Notes under the pieces: model-generated | The model's database searches: none | Told to the model about the DNA's origin: nothing | Seen by the model: the letters and a program-made list of their open reading frames with translations, nothing else | Part shown: positions 1 to 13,200 of the stretch, piece after piece | Position numbering within the stretch: the first letter of the stretch is position 1 | Layout: the number at the start of each line of letters is the position of its first letter | Position numbers and translations under genes: made by a program | Origin: Distichodus sexfasciatus | Taxonomy: Eukaryota > Chordata > Actinopteri > Characiformes > Distichodontidae | Direction of reading: 5' to 3' | Assembly: GCA_032718565.1 (NCBI GenBank) | Contig: JAVGVS010000661.1 | Span: forward strand, 55,809-119,808 | DNA length: 64,000 bases

Positions 1-650
1 TAAACATTTGTATCACATAGAACCGTAGATCTTAAATATGTACAGTTTTGAAGTAAATTGGTGAATTTATTCATAATACATTAAAAAGAGAAACATAGCA
101 CTAAATAAAATAATATAAAAATAGAAAATAAAAATAATAATAATATAATAAATAGTACTATATAATGTAATAAATAATTATTCCAAAATATATCGTAATA
201 AAAGTACATAAGCTAGCTTTACGGGCCGGAAGTGAGTGCCTGAGCTCCATGTATATTAGAGCTGGGCGATATCACCTCAAATCAATATCACGATTAAGAT
301 TGTTGACTTTTTCTTTTTGTCATTTTTTGTACTCTCAGTTCACTGACGAGGTTTAATATAAATATGCTCAACTATTAAAGCTGGGATCATTTGTTCTAAT
401 GAAAGACAGATAAATTATTATATTAGTCTAGTTATTTAGAAAAAAAAATGAGAAAAATTTTGATAGTACAGTTAGGAAAGTGTTAACAGAATTGTTTTTA
501 ATATTAGGGAGAACTTTACAAATATTCGCAGTAATTAAATGCATTGGGGCATAAATTATGCTGATTACTGGTCTAGTGTCAGTTTTGATTCATTTGTCTA
601 ATCAAATTAAGTAATTGTTTAAATCCTGTTAAAACTTAGATCAAATGGTC
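1..650. other. AT-rich non-coding sequence
   Basis: Apart from the element at 257-600, this stretch is AT-rich DNA with AAT/ATA runs. No gene seen. Confidence 0.7.
257..600 (+). mobile_element. MITE-like element, GCTGGGCGATATCACCTC family (copy 1)
   Basis: Starts tagagctgggcgatatcacc, followed by tcaaatcaatatcacgatta. A matching right-hand segment (gtgtcagttttgattcattt) also occurs at the end of the copy near 27 kb. Non-autonomous, no ORF. The family is common in fish; hAT affiliation is a guess. Confidence 0.5.
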
Positions 651-730
651 ATTGCTTGGGTTTTGAGGGACTACAAGAAGAACCTACGCCTTTAGCCTGT
701 GAGCAGCAGGGGGCAGCACCGTGCAGCACC

Positions 731-830
731 AAACACACACACACACACACACACACACTGGCACTGGGGTCACAACACGAGTGTGTGTGGAACGCATTGT
801 GCAAGAACTTGACACACACACACACACACA
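731..830. repeat. Two (CA)n microsatellites
   Basis: (CA)n at about 733-758 and 811-830, separated by 50 bp of unique sequence. The short ORFs across them are repeat translations. Confidence 0.95.
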
Positions 831-1659
831 CCTCTCATTGCTGTACAGGATTAGGATGTACCAGTTGATGTGTTGATATGGTGACGTATAATTTGATGTG
901 AGAAAGCGGCGAGGAGAAGAAAAAGCGTGTGAAGAAGAGAGAGTGGGAAAGAGAGGAAAGGAGTCGGGAATGAGAGAGGAAATAAACAAAGAGAGGGAAA
1001 AGAAAAGTGTGTGTGCGTGTGAAGAGCAGGTGAAGAAACAGAGAGGAAAAGAGGAAGAAAAAGACAGTAGAACTGCTGATCATATTCACATAAAATGTAA
1101 CACCCTCGTCTCTCGTCTCTTCCACCTCCTTTAATAAACTTCTGTGTGTTGTGTGTGTTTTGTGTATTTGTAGTTAAGACTTTAAAAACCCCTGGACCAC
1201 CTCTCACAACTTAACACGCGAGCTACAGTCGCGTAGCTGTAAATATCCGGCTTCAGCACCACATTGAAACACCGCAAACTCCGGTAAATCTGATGCACCG
1301 TACGTCCCAAAAGCAGCCGTCAGTCCAGGTCAGGGCTTATCACCGTGGTGATAGTATTCAGTATTTAAAAAAAAAAAAATTTTAAAGCTTTAAAATAGAA
1401 ATGCCATGCTGTGTTACCACGGCAACAAGCCTTAACCCGGACTGAATGAAAAGTATTTTGTTTGCGGGCATGTTTGTGCGTGTGTGTGTGTGTGTGTGAA
1501 GTCTGCCTGGTGCCTGCTGCAGAAATAAACTGCAAATTAGAGCCTTTATCATCTGCTGAGTGTCGTTTACACGCGCCTTGTAGGAAGCGAGGGGAGAGGA
1601 GGCGGTGCTTACAGCATGCATACGAAGCAGTAGCGCTGACATATCTCGGCTAGTTAAAA

Positions 1660-2155
1660 GGAGAATGAATGAGAGACAGAGAGGAGGGTGTGAGCGAGAA
1701 TAAGAGACAGAGAGAAAGCGGAGGGAAAAGGGAATAAAGAGTAAAAGAGAAGAGAAAGGGTGGAAATAAAGCTGTAGAGAATGGGGAGTGAGAGGGAGAA
1801 AAGAGAATGAAGACATATCTCCAGCAGTGTTGCGAGCAGAAGGAGGAAAGAGAGGAGGAGGGGCTGCTTCAGCAGCAGTGAAAAGGGGAAGGAAATAAGA
1901 AGGTGGTGAGAGAGTAGAAGAGAGGGAGTAACAGAGATGAGAGTGATGAAAGAAGAGAAAGAGTGACGGATAGAAAGAGAGGTAGAGTCAGAGAGAGAGG
2001 AGAGAACGGGAGAGCGTGAGTGAGAGAGAGAAAAAGAGAGAGTGCGGAGATAAAAGAGGAAGGACAGAATAAAGAAGAGAGATGGAGGAAGAGAATGAGA
2101 GAGTTCAGGGTGAAGATGGAGTATGAGAGAGAGAGATGGAGAGATGGAGGAAGAG
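1660..2155. repeat. GA-rich polypurine tract
   Basis: About 500 bp of degenerate GAGA/GGAA/AGAG purine sequence on the + strand. A similar shorter tract lies at 895-1075. Non-coding; ORFs here are low-complexity Arg/Glu/Lys. Confidence 0.9.
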
Positions 2156-2169
2156 GAATTTGGTTAGTG

Positions 2170-2520
2170 TTGCTCTTTGATCACTTTAGGCATCTTCGAC
2201 ATCAGTCACATCAGTCCGTTGCGTCCCGTTTCCGTGGGCGCCAGGATGGCGACGGTGGTTTGCCGTTGCCGTGGCGGCTCTGTGTGACCCTGTTAACATG
2301 AAATCAGGATGGGCTGCAGCTGTGGCGAAATCACCTCCACACTTTGTCGATTTCACCGCTTTGCCTGTATGGCGACCCCTGACCTTCAGGCGTTTTGGGG
2401 TGCATCGAGGGGCGGCTGGCGAGGCGGTAGGCGTGGGGCGTTTCGGGGAGGGCAGGGCTCAGGGGAGGGGGTGGTCACGCTGTCGATGGCATGCGGAGAC
2501 TCTGCAACTGAGCTGCTGGA
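2170..2520. other. GC- and CpG-enriched unassigned segment
   Basis: A 350-bp segment (ccgttgcgtcccgtttccg... ggcgaggcggtaggcgtggg) stands out from the AT-rich and GA-rich surroundings. Short ORFs cross it but none resembles a known protein. It could be a regulatory element or a non-coding exon of an upstream ppp2r3a transcript; nothing decides this. Confidence 0.2.
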
Positions 2521-2719
2521 ATGATAACATTGTTATTCCTGCAAACTGCATTAATTCCTGGTTGTTTCCAGCGCGTTGGCCGCTACTGTCACTCCAACAC
2601 CAGCGTGCACGAATATAACTCACTTTATTCTCATTCTGAAACATTTCTTGTGTTTTATTATCTATTATCATATAGTTATACAAATCAATTTACCTCAAGG
2701 ATTTTTGAGCTAGTTTAAT

Positions 2720-3060
2720 TAAGATAGTTTCAGGTAATTGCTGTACATATAGGTAATAGACTAATTTAATATACAAAATATTGTTTTTCTTCAGCTATTT
2801 AACTTTATTTAAAATCATATTAATAATATATTTATTATTTATCTGTAATGATATATTAATATGAATGTATATTTGCTATCAATATATATTATTATTTCTG
2901 TGTATATATTATTATATTATATGTGTTATTCATAATATTATATACTATTTTTTACATAGGATGATAAATGAAATTAGCATATCTATATATATATATGAAT
3001 ATAATATGAGAACAATATTGATTACATCTATCTGTCATAATACTATCCTTATATGAATTT
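2720..3060. other. AT-rich sequence, no gene seen
   Basis: Strongly AT-rich with TATA/ATTATT runs and a short (AT)n near 2984-2995. No coding potential is supported. Confidence 0.7.
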
Positions 3061-3783
3061 GGCTCAAAGGCTTGGGGCTGGAGCCGGGACTTGGGACGGG
3101 ACGGAGACAGGTGTGTGTGGAGTGACGCTCCCACGTGTGTGTGTGTGTGTGTGAGAACATGCCGGCTCACGTTGGACAGGTGTGTTTCTCGGGGACATGT
3201 GGGTGGGGGATGGGGTGGAGGTTTGGGGGTATTAACTGTCCCCTGCTCATTGGGTTTCCCGGCACGCTGACGTTAATGCTGCTCTCAGCGAATGCACTCA
3301 CACACGCGCGTAATATTCTTACCATAATATGCACACGGACACGTACTGTGTATAGTGTTCATCTTGTTTAGCAACATATTTTTCTTTCTGTATATTTTTT
3401 AGTCTTTAGTTTTAGTTTAGTTTCTTGAACCTAATCTGTTCGACATTTCTAAAGGAATTAATTTCACTACGTTGTATAACTATGTATGTGACAAATAAAG
3501 AACCTTCTTGGATCGTGAATCGCCAATCTCCTCCGTCCACCTGTCCCAATCTGCCCCGCCTTTATGCTTTGTTTCCCTATAACTCAAGAGGCCAAGTTTA
3601 TGCCGCTTTCCTCGAGGAATTCGTTTCTATAGCAGCAGCATTTTCTGGCGTCCTAGACGGCACCGCTGCTGCTGCTTGCCCTTTTACTGCTACTGCTTAC
3701 CCGATGTGGAAATTAATTTTTAGGAGTAAAAGTACATTAACACGCCCGTGCTGGACTACACATGTAGAGACTAATTTCGGGAC

Positions 3784-3895
3784 TGTCTCCTGCAGCAACT
3801 AACCTGAGTTAAGGGTCTTGCTCAGAGACTCAGTTTTGGTAGTGCTGGAGGTAGGAGTCGAACCTACAACCTCTTGGTCCAGCGGCGAGTATAAA
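3784..3895 (-). mobile_element. tRNA-derived SINE, family A, partial copy
   Basis: Reverse orientation: gttaagggtcttgctcagag (body) followed by gtgctggaggtaggagtcga and acctacaacctcttggtcca (tRNA-like head with a B-box-like GTTCGAATC on the minus strand). Confidence 0.75.
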
Positions 3896-4134
3896 ATAAC
3901 CATTATATTAGTGGAGTCAAAATGCATATTGTCATCCCAGTTATGGCAAAAGTACACAAAGAGGCGAAATATGGCTCCAGCTTCTGGCGATGCAAAAGGC
4001 GTCATAGAAATACATAAATAAATACACTATAAAATATAAGTCTAAGCTAGAACTAGAAAAGAAAAATGTACATTTTAGTCCACTAGCAGCCCTGCGTCGG
4101 CACCTATGAGTGCTTATGACTAGTTCAGCTAAAA

Positions 4135-4184
4135 ATTATTATTATTATTATTATTATTATTGGCCATTATTATTATTATTATTA
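4135..4184. repeat. (TTA)n microsatellite
   Basis: Two (ATT)n blocks split by tggcc, directly against the left end of the fold-back element. Confidence 0.95.
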
Positions 4185-4497
4185 AAAAGGAGGACAAAGA
4201 AATGTGCCTTGAGGATGACGGTCAGTATGTGGTCACAAAGAACTATATGTTTTAACACAATCAAGCAGTTATTAATAATAAAAGTTAATATAATATTATA
4301 TTTAATATTAGTAATTATTTAAGATTATAATTAATATAATATCAATTTAGTCATTTCTTATACTCCAATGTTTTAGTTATATAATATAATATTAACTTTT
4401 ATTATTAATAACTGCTTGATTGTGTTGCAACATACAGTTCTTTGTGACCACATACTGACCGTTTCATCTCAAGGCAATACTTTGTGCCTCCTTTTTA
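4184..4497. mobile_element. Long fold-back (inverted repeat) element
   Basis: Two arms of about 110-115 bp in opposite orientation around a 75-80 bp AT-rich loop. The left arm begins aaaaaggagg; the right arm ends cctccttttt. Within the arms, acggtcagtatgtggtcaca pairs with tgtgaccacatactgaccgt, with only a few mismatches elsewhere. Typical of a MITE or fold-back transposon. No target-site duplication could be fixed because the left side is (ATT)n. Confidence 0.85.
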
Positions 4498-4624
4498 TTT
4501 TTTATTTTCATCTCTTTATTTTTTCCTATTTTTTTTCAGCAGTCGAAACGTCTCCTCTAGTTGGTTCTTGTTGGTGTGTTGTTCATCATAATAATTAATT
4601 AATTAAGTGTGATGATCAAATCTT

Positions 4625-5015
4625 CCCTCACATCGTCCAGGTGTTGAAACAACTGGCTCCGCCTGCGGGTGAGTTATTTGAGGAATGAGGGCAAAGTTTT
4701 AGGGATGTTTCAGCCTCGACCTTACAGGCCAAACGAGTGCCGTGCAAGGTGAAGGTGACTCCTCACGGAGTCGGATGTTGTTCTGCAACTTTATGGCGCT
4801 CCGAAGCCTGGCCGGTTCTTTGACCGCTTGGCACTCTGCTGTGGTTTTCAGGCATCGGGACCTCGACAGGAGAGAGCCAGTCGTCTAAAAATACTCCGGC
4901 TCTAGGACTGTGGTCTTCCTCATACAAAGCGTGCTTGATCTTCCTGTAATAATTTACGTGCCGTGATGGCTTTGACCCGGTTTTTGGGCCGAGTGAGCGC
5001 TGAACATTTACGTTT
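4625..5015. other. Spacer, no gene seen
   Basis: Low-repeat sequence. An 86-codon minus-strand ORF overlaps it but resembles no known protein and ends in a SINE tail. Confidence 0.5.
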
Positions 5016-5330
5016 TGCGCCATTTAGCAGACTCTTATCCAGAGTGACTTCCATTTCCTAGTTACAGGGACAGTCTCCCTGCAGCCACTTGGGGTTAAGG
5101 GTCTGGTTTGGAGATCCAGGGTTGGAAGTGCTAAGAGGAAGGATTCTCATCAAGAGGGGTTCGAATCCTACTTCCTACACTACCACCACTTGGTCCCTGA
5201 GCAAGACCCTTAACCCCATGTTGCTGCAAGGAGACTGTGGTGGTGATAGTGATGGAAGGTAGGATTTGAACCCACAACCTCCAGAGGTGAGCATCCTAAC
5301 CGCTAGACCACCAGCACCACCAAAAAACAC
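5015..5330. mobile_element. Composite of family A SINE copies in both orientations
   Basis: 5015-5115 is a minus-strand tail (tttagcagactcttatccag ... ggttaagggtct). 5125-5240 is a plus copy (ggttcgaatcctacttccta ... cctgagcaagacccttaacc). 5240-5325 is a minus head (ggtaggatttgaacccacaa ... ctagaccaccagcacc). Confidence 0.8.
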
Positions 5331-6680
5331 ATTCATAAATGTCAGCATGTCTCATACAATGGAGGACAATAACCCTGGTGGTCTGGAGGATTAATTCTGA
5401 TTATACTCTGTTTATTTGTTTTTCGCCATCAACTTTTCGTTAGCAGGACATGAACTCTACCACTGAAGTGTTCAGACATGATGTGTAGCTACCGACGCTT
5501 TTGTGGGAAGAGCTGTTGGAAACCGTCTTTTTCCAAACTCTATTCACCAACTTTGGGTCAATCTGGACACAAATGTGGAATTTGCAGGTTTGAAGCGGCT
5601 AATCGCATTAGCGGCGGTGTAAGGCCCCCCTCGGCCCTGCCCAGCCTGGAATCTTCATGTGTTTGATATTTGTCTAACAGCTGCCGGAGACAGGACAGAG
5701 CAGGGGATTGTGGGATAGCTATGTACAGCTGAAATGTCAGGAGGCTTCGTGTACACAGAGTTATTTATAAGACCTAAAAGAAAGAGGAGAAGAGCCACAG
5801 GCCAGGAGGGAGGGGGCCACAGTTATGCAAAAACATTAAAGTTCCTCCGTCTGTGTTATTCGCTCCGTCCCCGCATTAAAATCTGGACGGCCTTCTCCTG
5901 TTACGGCGTTATTGATGGCGTGGCATCGATTCAGACGCTCGACATTAAAAGTCACGTTTCTTCTGACAGATTTTTTGGCCCAGCTTTGCTCATAAATGTG
6001 CAGTGGATGTCACTTTTAGCTGTTGTGTTACATATAGCAACACAAATAAAAATCAGGAGCATGTTAAAAATGAAATGGCGTGCTTTTTGAGCCGGGTTAA
6101 TTCATGAGAATGGGATTTTTTGGAGCATTATGTAATGTCAAGTTCATTTTTCATTACAATGTAGACATCCCAGTTCTTGGCCACGGTGCCACCAATCGCG
6201 TCCTTTTTTTGGCCGGTCTGGTTGCCATTGTTGCCGAATTTATTATTAGATGGCGGAAGAGAAGCATGTTAGCTGTTCTGCGCTCTCCACTCGTACTGAC
6301 TGGTGTGTGGAACCGAACCTCATGATGCATGAAGAAGAATCTGTAAACTTCTTTTGGTTTGTAAGTTGGTACACTTCATCCCCAAACGTACCCCATGAAC
6401 TCTTTCCGCCTTTCTGCGCATGCCATGTGCGTAAACAAAGTCATGATCGACAGCAGTTCACACTTGCACTCCTGCTAGCTAACTTTAGCTCGCGGCTCCG
6501 AAAGGGGGAGGGGGTCTTCCTTTCCCATCATGCACCTTTGCTGATCCACGCACACAGGCTCAAACGGACATCTGACACAGCTAAACCAACCCCCCCACCC
6601 ACACACACCCAGTCCCTCATGCCCAGCACTTGTCAGGACAGTGCAGGACAGGCAGAGATTTGGGAACTTGTCTAGGAGGC
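5330..6680. other. Low-repeat sequence, no gene recognised
   Basis: About 1.3 kb with several 60-140 codon ORFs but no recognisable domain and no codon-level homology I can name. Possibly intron or upstream region of ppp2r3a. Confidence 0.5.
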
Positions 6681-7109
6681 AGACCCCTCTCGAGGGTCAT
6701 GTTTCGCAGATTCGGGAGCTACTGGCTGTGGACTGGTTGAGTCGCACGTCGTGTTTTGTGTTGGCCGAAGGCTGGCAGGAGGCTAAAGGCCTGGCCCCAG
6801 CGTGGCAATGCCACTGATGTCCACCCGCCCTGCCGAAGGCCGCCTCTTTGGGAATCTCTCCGTGCGCCCGATAGTAGCTGGCCGGAAACGTCGGACAACA
6901 AGACCCTCTGAGTGAGAGTGTGTATGCATGTCTTTGCTTGTAGTGTGAAATTGAAATTAAAGGGAAAGCTAGAAAGAGACTAAGAAAGACAAAGGGATTT
7001 GCCAACCACGACAACCCGCGATATCCTAAGAGGAAGTCGCCAAGGACGCCGGAGTAATCTGACTGGTTTCGCTTCGGACTTTGGTTGATCTCTTTTGGAC
7101 ATCGCAAAT
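6680..7109 (+). promoter_or_regulatory. ppp2r3a: Candidate PR72 promoter and 5' UTR of ppp2r3a
   Basis: The sequence just upstream of the PR72 start exon has moderate GC content and few repeats compared with its surroundings. In mammals PR72 has its own internal promoter, so transcription is expected to start here. No TATA box or initiator can be placed with confidence. This is a positional inference. Confidence 0.35.
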
Positions 7110-7241
7110 ATGATGATAAAGGAGGCCTCCCTGAGGGAGGACCCCGACCTGCGGGGGGAGCTTGCCTTTTTGGCCCGGGGATGCGACTTCGTCCTCCCGT
7201 CACGGTTCAAGAAGAGGCTGAAGTCGTTCCAGCAAGCACAG
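7110..7241 (+). CDS. ppp2r3a: ppp2r3a coding exon 1, PR72-specific first exon
   Basis: Encodes residues 1-44, from MMIKEAS to KSFQQAQ. An in-frame TGA at 7086-7088 precedes the start, with no ATG between, so ATG 7110 (or the adjacent ATG 7113) is the initiator. The donor is CAG|gtcagt at 7242, phase 0. In mammals this exon is the alternative first exon of PR72, used instead of the long PR130 N-terminal exon. Its presence fixes which transcript start is covered here. Confidence 0.93.
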
Positions 7242-10200
7242 GTCAGTAGCCACGCCGGGTTCCGCAAAAGACCGCGGCAGCCGGCGCTGGCATGCCAGCA
7301 AAGACAAACTATTCACAGGCAGATACCAACATGTCTATTAATAGTGGTGGTGGGGGGTGGAAAAGGGCTTCAGGAATACAGTGTCCATGTGAATGTTGCA
7401 TACAGGAACTCTTGTACGGAGGTTGGGGGAGGGTGAAGCCCCCAGCTACAGCTGTTGTGTTCAGTATGTGTGGTTAAGTCTCCCTGGTCTGGGGTCAGTA
7501 TAAACCCGGCTCGCCTACTTCTCAGCTGCACTACTGACATTTGGTGTCTCAACACAAGTCCCAATTCAAGATCTTCTGGTTGGGTTTTTGTGCAGCAGGT
7601 CATTTGTCAGGCTGGGAATAAACCCTTGCATTGTACAGTATGTGATTGGTTCTGCCTCTGGCATTTAACCTAGAAGATATTTCACCTTCAGCTGCTGTTG
7701 CAAGGTTCCTTTGAGCTTTGAGAGAATGCATGTTGGGGCAGATATCAGCTGTCGGTGTCCAAGAGGTGTCTAGCGTGTAAATTAGACTGTATGCATGCCA
7801 TGCTTTGAGACCAAACCGGCGCATTGCCCCTCCCTCATTTACTGTCAGAGTCTGAGGGAAACAGAACAGGAGGTTGGTTTCCTCCATGGGAGTTTGTTGA
7901 GTGCAACTTAATGCCGAGCATTTTCAGGAGTAAAGACAGTCATTTGAACATTTCACGTTCTTCAATGTTTAAAGGCACTGAGAGTAGTATAGTCAGTTGT
8001 TAGAGGATCAATGTCATTCCCCAAATATATTTGAGTAATGGATCTTTGGTGATTTTCCAGGTTTTTGTCAGGGTTTGCGGTGCCATGTTGGTTCATTGCT
8101 TCTTACACAGCCTCACACCTTCACAAAGAACAGAAAAGGCTGATAAGTTGATCGTTTTTGTGGAACCATTGTACCTCATTTATGGCAGATCCATTCAACT
8201 CAGCCCATTCCCAATTATTGGAACTTGGAATTTTCTTTTGGTTTGGGGCAAAACTAGAGCCTTGAAGGACCTAAAAAAAGCCATATTCTAAGGCATTTAA
8301 ATGCACTAGTAACTAGGTTAAACTGGACCATATCAAACCAACGTTGGGCTTACAGTTGTTCCAGGGAGACTGTCCCTGTAGTTCCTTGTCCCTGTCAGTC
8401 TGGATAAAGGTGTCTGCTAAATGCTGTGAATGTAAATGGAAATTAATGTATTCCACTGCCTACTGATATGTGTAAATATGTTATCAAAGTGAGTGTTTCT
8501 CACAGTCCATCTGTGATGATGGTGGATCAGTCAGGGATCATGTTTGATGTACACAGATTTGGGGGGAAATATCGTGGTAGCTCCGATCCACATTAAACAT
8601 TTAATGATCTGCCATCTTTCATTTGAATCTGTATCTTCATCAGACGTCGTCTCCTTTTCTCTTGCCTTTGTTGTCTAGATTCAGCCAGAGAAGAGACCCG
8701 GAAGTCCTCCACCGTCTCCGCCTTTGGTCCCAGCTGCTCCCGCCCCACGCTCCCCTTCCCCACCGCCGGCCAAATCGCCCCCACCGCCCGCCATAAACAT
8801 TCCACAGTTCTACTTCCCTAGAGGCCTTCCAAACTGCGCTGGCAACTATGACGAGGCCATCGCCAAAATCGAGGCGGCCTTCACTGAGTTCGAGGAAGAG
8901 AAGGCCGACATTTACGAGATGGGGAAGATCGCAAAGGTGCATTCGTAATCAATTTGTGTCAACCGCTAAAATTTCTTTACATCAAGCAGAGAAACACTGA
9001 TTTTAACACCAGAAACAGCCTGTTAGACTGTAGATAGCTGGCTTTTGGTGTGGTAATGCACTGTTATTAGATTTGCTGTGCAATACTAATAACCGAATGT
9101 TTAATAAAGCCAGGCTACAGCTTTTGTGTCTAGACTAGTTAAAATTGGAATTGCAGTGCTACCCAGTATAACGTAGATTCTTCTCCTTTCTGAAGGCATG
9201 TGGTTGTCCACTGTACTGGAAGGCGGCCATGTTTAACTGTGCTGGTGGAGAGAGAACAGGCTTTGTCTCTGTCCACACCTTTATTGCGACCTGGAGGAAG
9301 TGAGTGAGCATGACCTCTGTAAACATTACTGATGCCTAAATATTCAATACAAAACTAACTCACCATCTATAAGCATAAGTTACACCCTTTCGTAACCTAA
9401 CCCACCATCCCTGCACAGAACCTGTACCTACTTCTACCGTGACCCACCATGGCCTACACATAACCGTCCCTAAAGATACCCTAACCTTACCCAGTCATAT
9501 CCTACTCAAAACCAACCTCTTCACATACCTTGAATTATACCCCTACAGAATATTTTCCAGTCCACATAATAAACCATACACTAAATAAACTTTACATACC
9601 CTACACATAATCTACCCCAACATTACCCAGTCATGCTCAAAATATACCAAACTTGCTGACACATACCCTAATATACCCTATCAAAAAACTTACCCAGTCA
9701 TACCCTACACATACCTTACCCCAAACTTACCCAATCATACCCTGTCCCAAAGTTACCCAGTTATACTGTGCACATACCTTACCCCGAACTTACCCAATCA
9801 TACTCTACACATACCACACCCCAAACTTACCCAATCATACCCTACACATACCACACCCCAAACTTACCCAATCATACCCTACATATACCACACCCCAAAC
9901 TTACCCAATCATACCCTACATATATCACACCCCAAACTTACCCAATCATACTCTACACATACCGTACCCTACATATACCGTACCCCAAACTTACCGTCAC
10001 CCTCTACACATACCATACCCCAAACTTACCCAAGCATACCCTACATATACCCTATCCCAACTGAACACAAATATGCCCTACACATAATCTACCCCAACTA
10101 TACCTAATCATAGCCTACATATACTGTACCAAACTCCAAACTTGCCCAAACATACCCTACCCTAATATTACCCAACCGTACCCTACATATACCCTACCCC

Positions 10201-13200
10201 AAAGCTACCTAATCATACCATACATATATCCTGTCCCATCCTTACCCCATCATACCCTACACATAACCCACCCCAACTATACCTAATCATACCGTACATA
10301 TACCAAACTCCAAAAGAGTAACTCTTACCACAGCCGTACACTCTATTATATATACAGTAGAGATTGTAGTTAACGTCTGCCTCCACTGTCCTGTCCACAG
10401 ATTATTACACAGCTGCTACGATGATGCATCCAAATTTGTTTACTTGCTGGCCAAGCCTGGCTGTAGTTACCTGGAGCAGGAAGACTTCATCCCACTGTTA
10501 CAGGTCAGATCTCAGTCGCCGTCAGCGCTATATTTGAGTGTCTGCCTGTGTCTGTGTGTATTTATAATTAATCTGGATGGGTTTTGTTGATCCTCATTAC
10601 ATTTTTTTTGTCTTATTTTAGGACATTGTGGACACTCACCCAGGGCTGACGTTTCTAAAGGACGCCCCAGAATTCCATTCCCGCTACATCACTACCGTAT
10701 GTGTCTTTATTAAAACTATGATGGCATTACAGTGGTGCGCAGCATTCAGTAACCGAACCATTTCACTAAACCGTTGGTGCTTTACTTCCTTCACAGTTTT
10801 AGAGCTGTAACCTTGCTGCCATAAGCAAATGTGGGGTTGGTTAGAACCCATGGTTTTGACGTCATTTTTCGCATGTGTATGTTTGTGAATTAGGAGAGTC
10901 TTTTGTCAGTTAGAAGTTAGAGCCAGAAGTCAGAGGGAGCATGCTGCAGTATTTGAGATTTTAAAAGTGATAAAACGGATGCTTTTAACGTGGTGATTAG
11001 GGCTGCAACAACTAATCGATTAAATCGATTGAAATGGATTAGTAAGATAGTTGGCAACTAATACAATAATTGATTAGTTGTGTCTACGTTATAATACACG
11101 TTCGTACAGTGGCTACCCTCTAATGTGGGGGCAGTAAGCTAACCAAAGCCGCAGTGGCAGTAAAGCATCATTAAGCTGGATGTCAACCGCCATAAAAGAA
11201 GAATAAGAAGGCGACGAGAACCAGTGCCGTATTTCGCCGTCACAAAAACTGAAGTAATACTGAAGAATGACTTAAACTCTACGACACTTTCCGTAGGTTT
11301 CCTGAACAGTTTGCATTCCCGAATTTCCCTCACACAAATGTTACAGTTAACTGTTTTTCCTGGAAGCAGAGCTATTTAAGAGCCTGGATTAGGTACGGTG
11401 CTGATCGGCTAATGAGCTCTGTTGTTATTTCAGCAAAATGTTCCATCAAATCTATTTGAGAGCTCAACTCCGGTACAGTAAGGCAGGACCTCGCTGGCGT
11501 TTCGTGTGTCTCGGAGCAGCTGGGGCATGTGTGATTCGGGGCGGGCCGAGTGGGTCGACGCCAGTTTGACATCACGGAAAGAGTGATAAGAACAGCAGGA
11601 CGCCTCCCCCCACCTCCTCTCATCCCCCCCAAACCACCCGGCTCGGTGCACGCCCATATTTAGAGCCTTCCTGTGTCTCCAACTGTCCCATTGCTCTGGG
11701 GAGAGTGGACGTACCAGGAAACCATCCTTACTTCTTGAAAAGCGGCTTGTGAAACGGGAGAATGCAGCTATTGTTACTGCAGCACTTCCGCGTTAAGAGG
11801 CGTTCGGGCAACTCACTCGAAAGTTCGTGGCTCTATCCAAAAAACAGCACTACAATCCGGGTTTCGTAGACATTTAATGGAAACCATTTTACTGATTATT
11901 TATAATTTATACTACTACTATTTAGTATTCTGTTGTAAGACGTTCAGTGTAGCCAGTGAATGCCATTTGTTAGTTGAAGTTTTCAAATCAAAACCAAAAA
12001 ATGCCTGTTTATTATCCAATATTCATTTTCAAAACTGAAAGGAGAAACTGGATAAGGAGTTGTGTCATATTTCTGCTCTTAGTTATTGCTCTTGTGAACG
12101 AATAGCTCCCTTCCCAGAAAGAAGTTTTTCTTAGTCTTCTTCGTCCGTCCTCTACATGTAACGGTCACTTCCGGGTCACACCTCTTGCGTTGGAATATGA
12201 TTCCACATTTTCCATTTTTCCCCCATATTTTTTGAGAGCAAAATGGGAAATGAAATGACACCTACTACCTACAACCAGCCTCTGAGCGAGACCCTTAATG
12301 CAAATGTGACTTTCTCGCAATAGAATACTCATGGTTTAACAAGCAGTATAGATTTTAATTAGACACGGAAATAGTTTCCCTGTTTTAAAAATTAAACTGG
12401 GTTTATGTGAATTAGCAAATAGCCTCATCTGCCTAAAAGAGAGACCGGCTAGTTATTAATTAAGGTTAATGAACCTCACACTGCTTAAGCTAAAGAGTCT
12501 CACTTTACCAAACACATCAGCGTGCCCAGGTGGAGTGTCCCTTTAATGCCCTTTTTAACTGCCTTAATTAGGCCTTATGTTCAATTCAATTCAATTCAAA
12601 TTTATTTATATAGCGCTCTTAACAACAGTCATTGTCACAAAGCACTTTACATATAACCGGCCTAAACCCCCCAACAAGCAAGCCTGAGGCGACAGTGGCA
12701 AGGAAAAACTCCCTCTAGTAGGAAGAAACCTTGAGAGGAACCAAGACTCGGAGGGGGACCCCATCCTCCTCTGGGCGACCAGGTGCACGAACATTTAATG
12801 TACAACAAGCAATAGTTCAAGATGAGTTGTTAGTTATTTAAAGAAGCAAAGATACAAAAATAGTCCAGGGATATTTCGAATCCCGGGTTGTTGATGGGCC
12901 ACTTGCAGGACCCTCTCAGCAACATTAAGCTGAAATTAGTTCAGTATTGTGCTGCTAAGTCAGTAGACGTCCATAGGGTCCAATCCCAGTTGGTTTCATG
13001 ATGATGTCCCCATGGAGTCCTGGTGCGGGTTCAGTGGGTCAGGATCAGCTCGGGAGGGTTGACAAGGTCAAGCGTCGGCTCAGGACGTCATTCATTTAAC
13101 TTGAATCTATGCTCCCACTCTCCGGCAGGTGATTCAGCGTGTGTTCTACACAGTCAACCGCTCATGGACAGGTAGAATCAACATGAACGAGCTCAGGAGA

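Noticed and set aside
2020..2618. ORFs of 93-115 codons over the GC-rich segment
   Set aside because: No domain or homology recognised; the first half is GA-repeat translation.
9595..10312. Interstitial telomeric repeat
   Set aside because: CCCTA and CCCCAAAC occur, but not in TTAGGG/CCCTAA register; the period is 37 bp.
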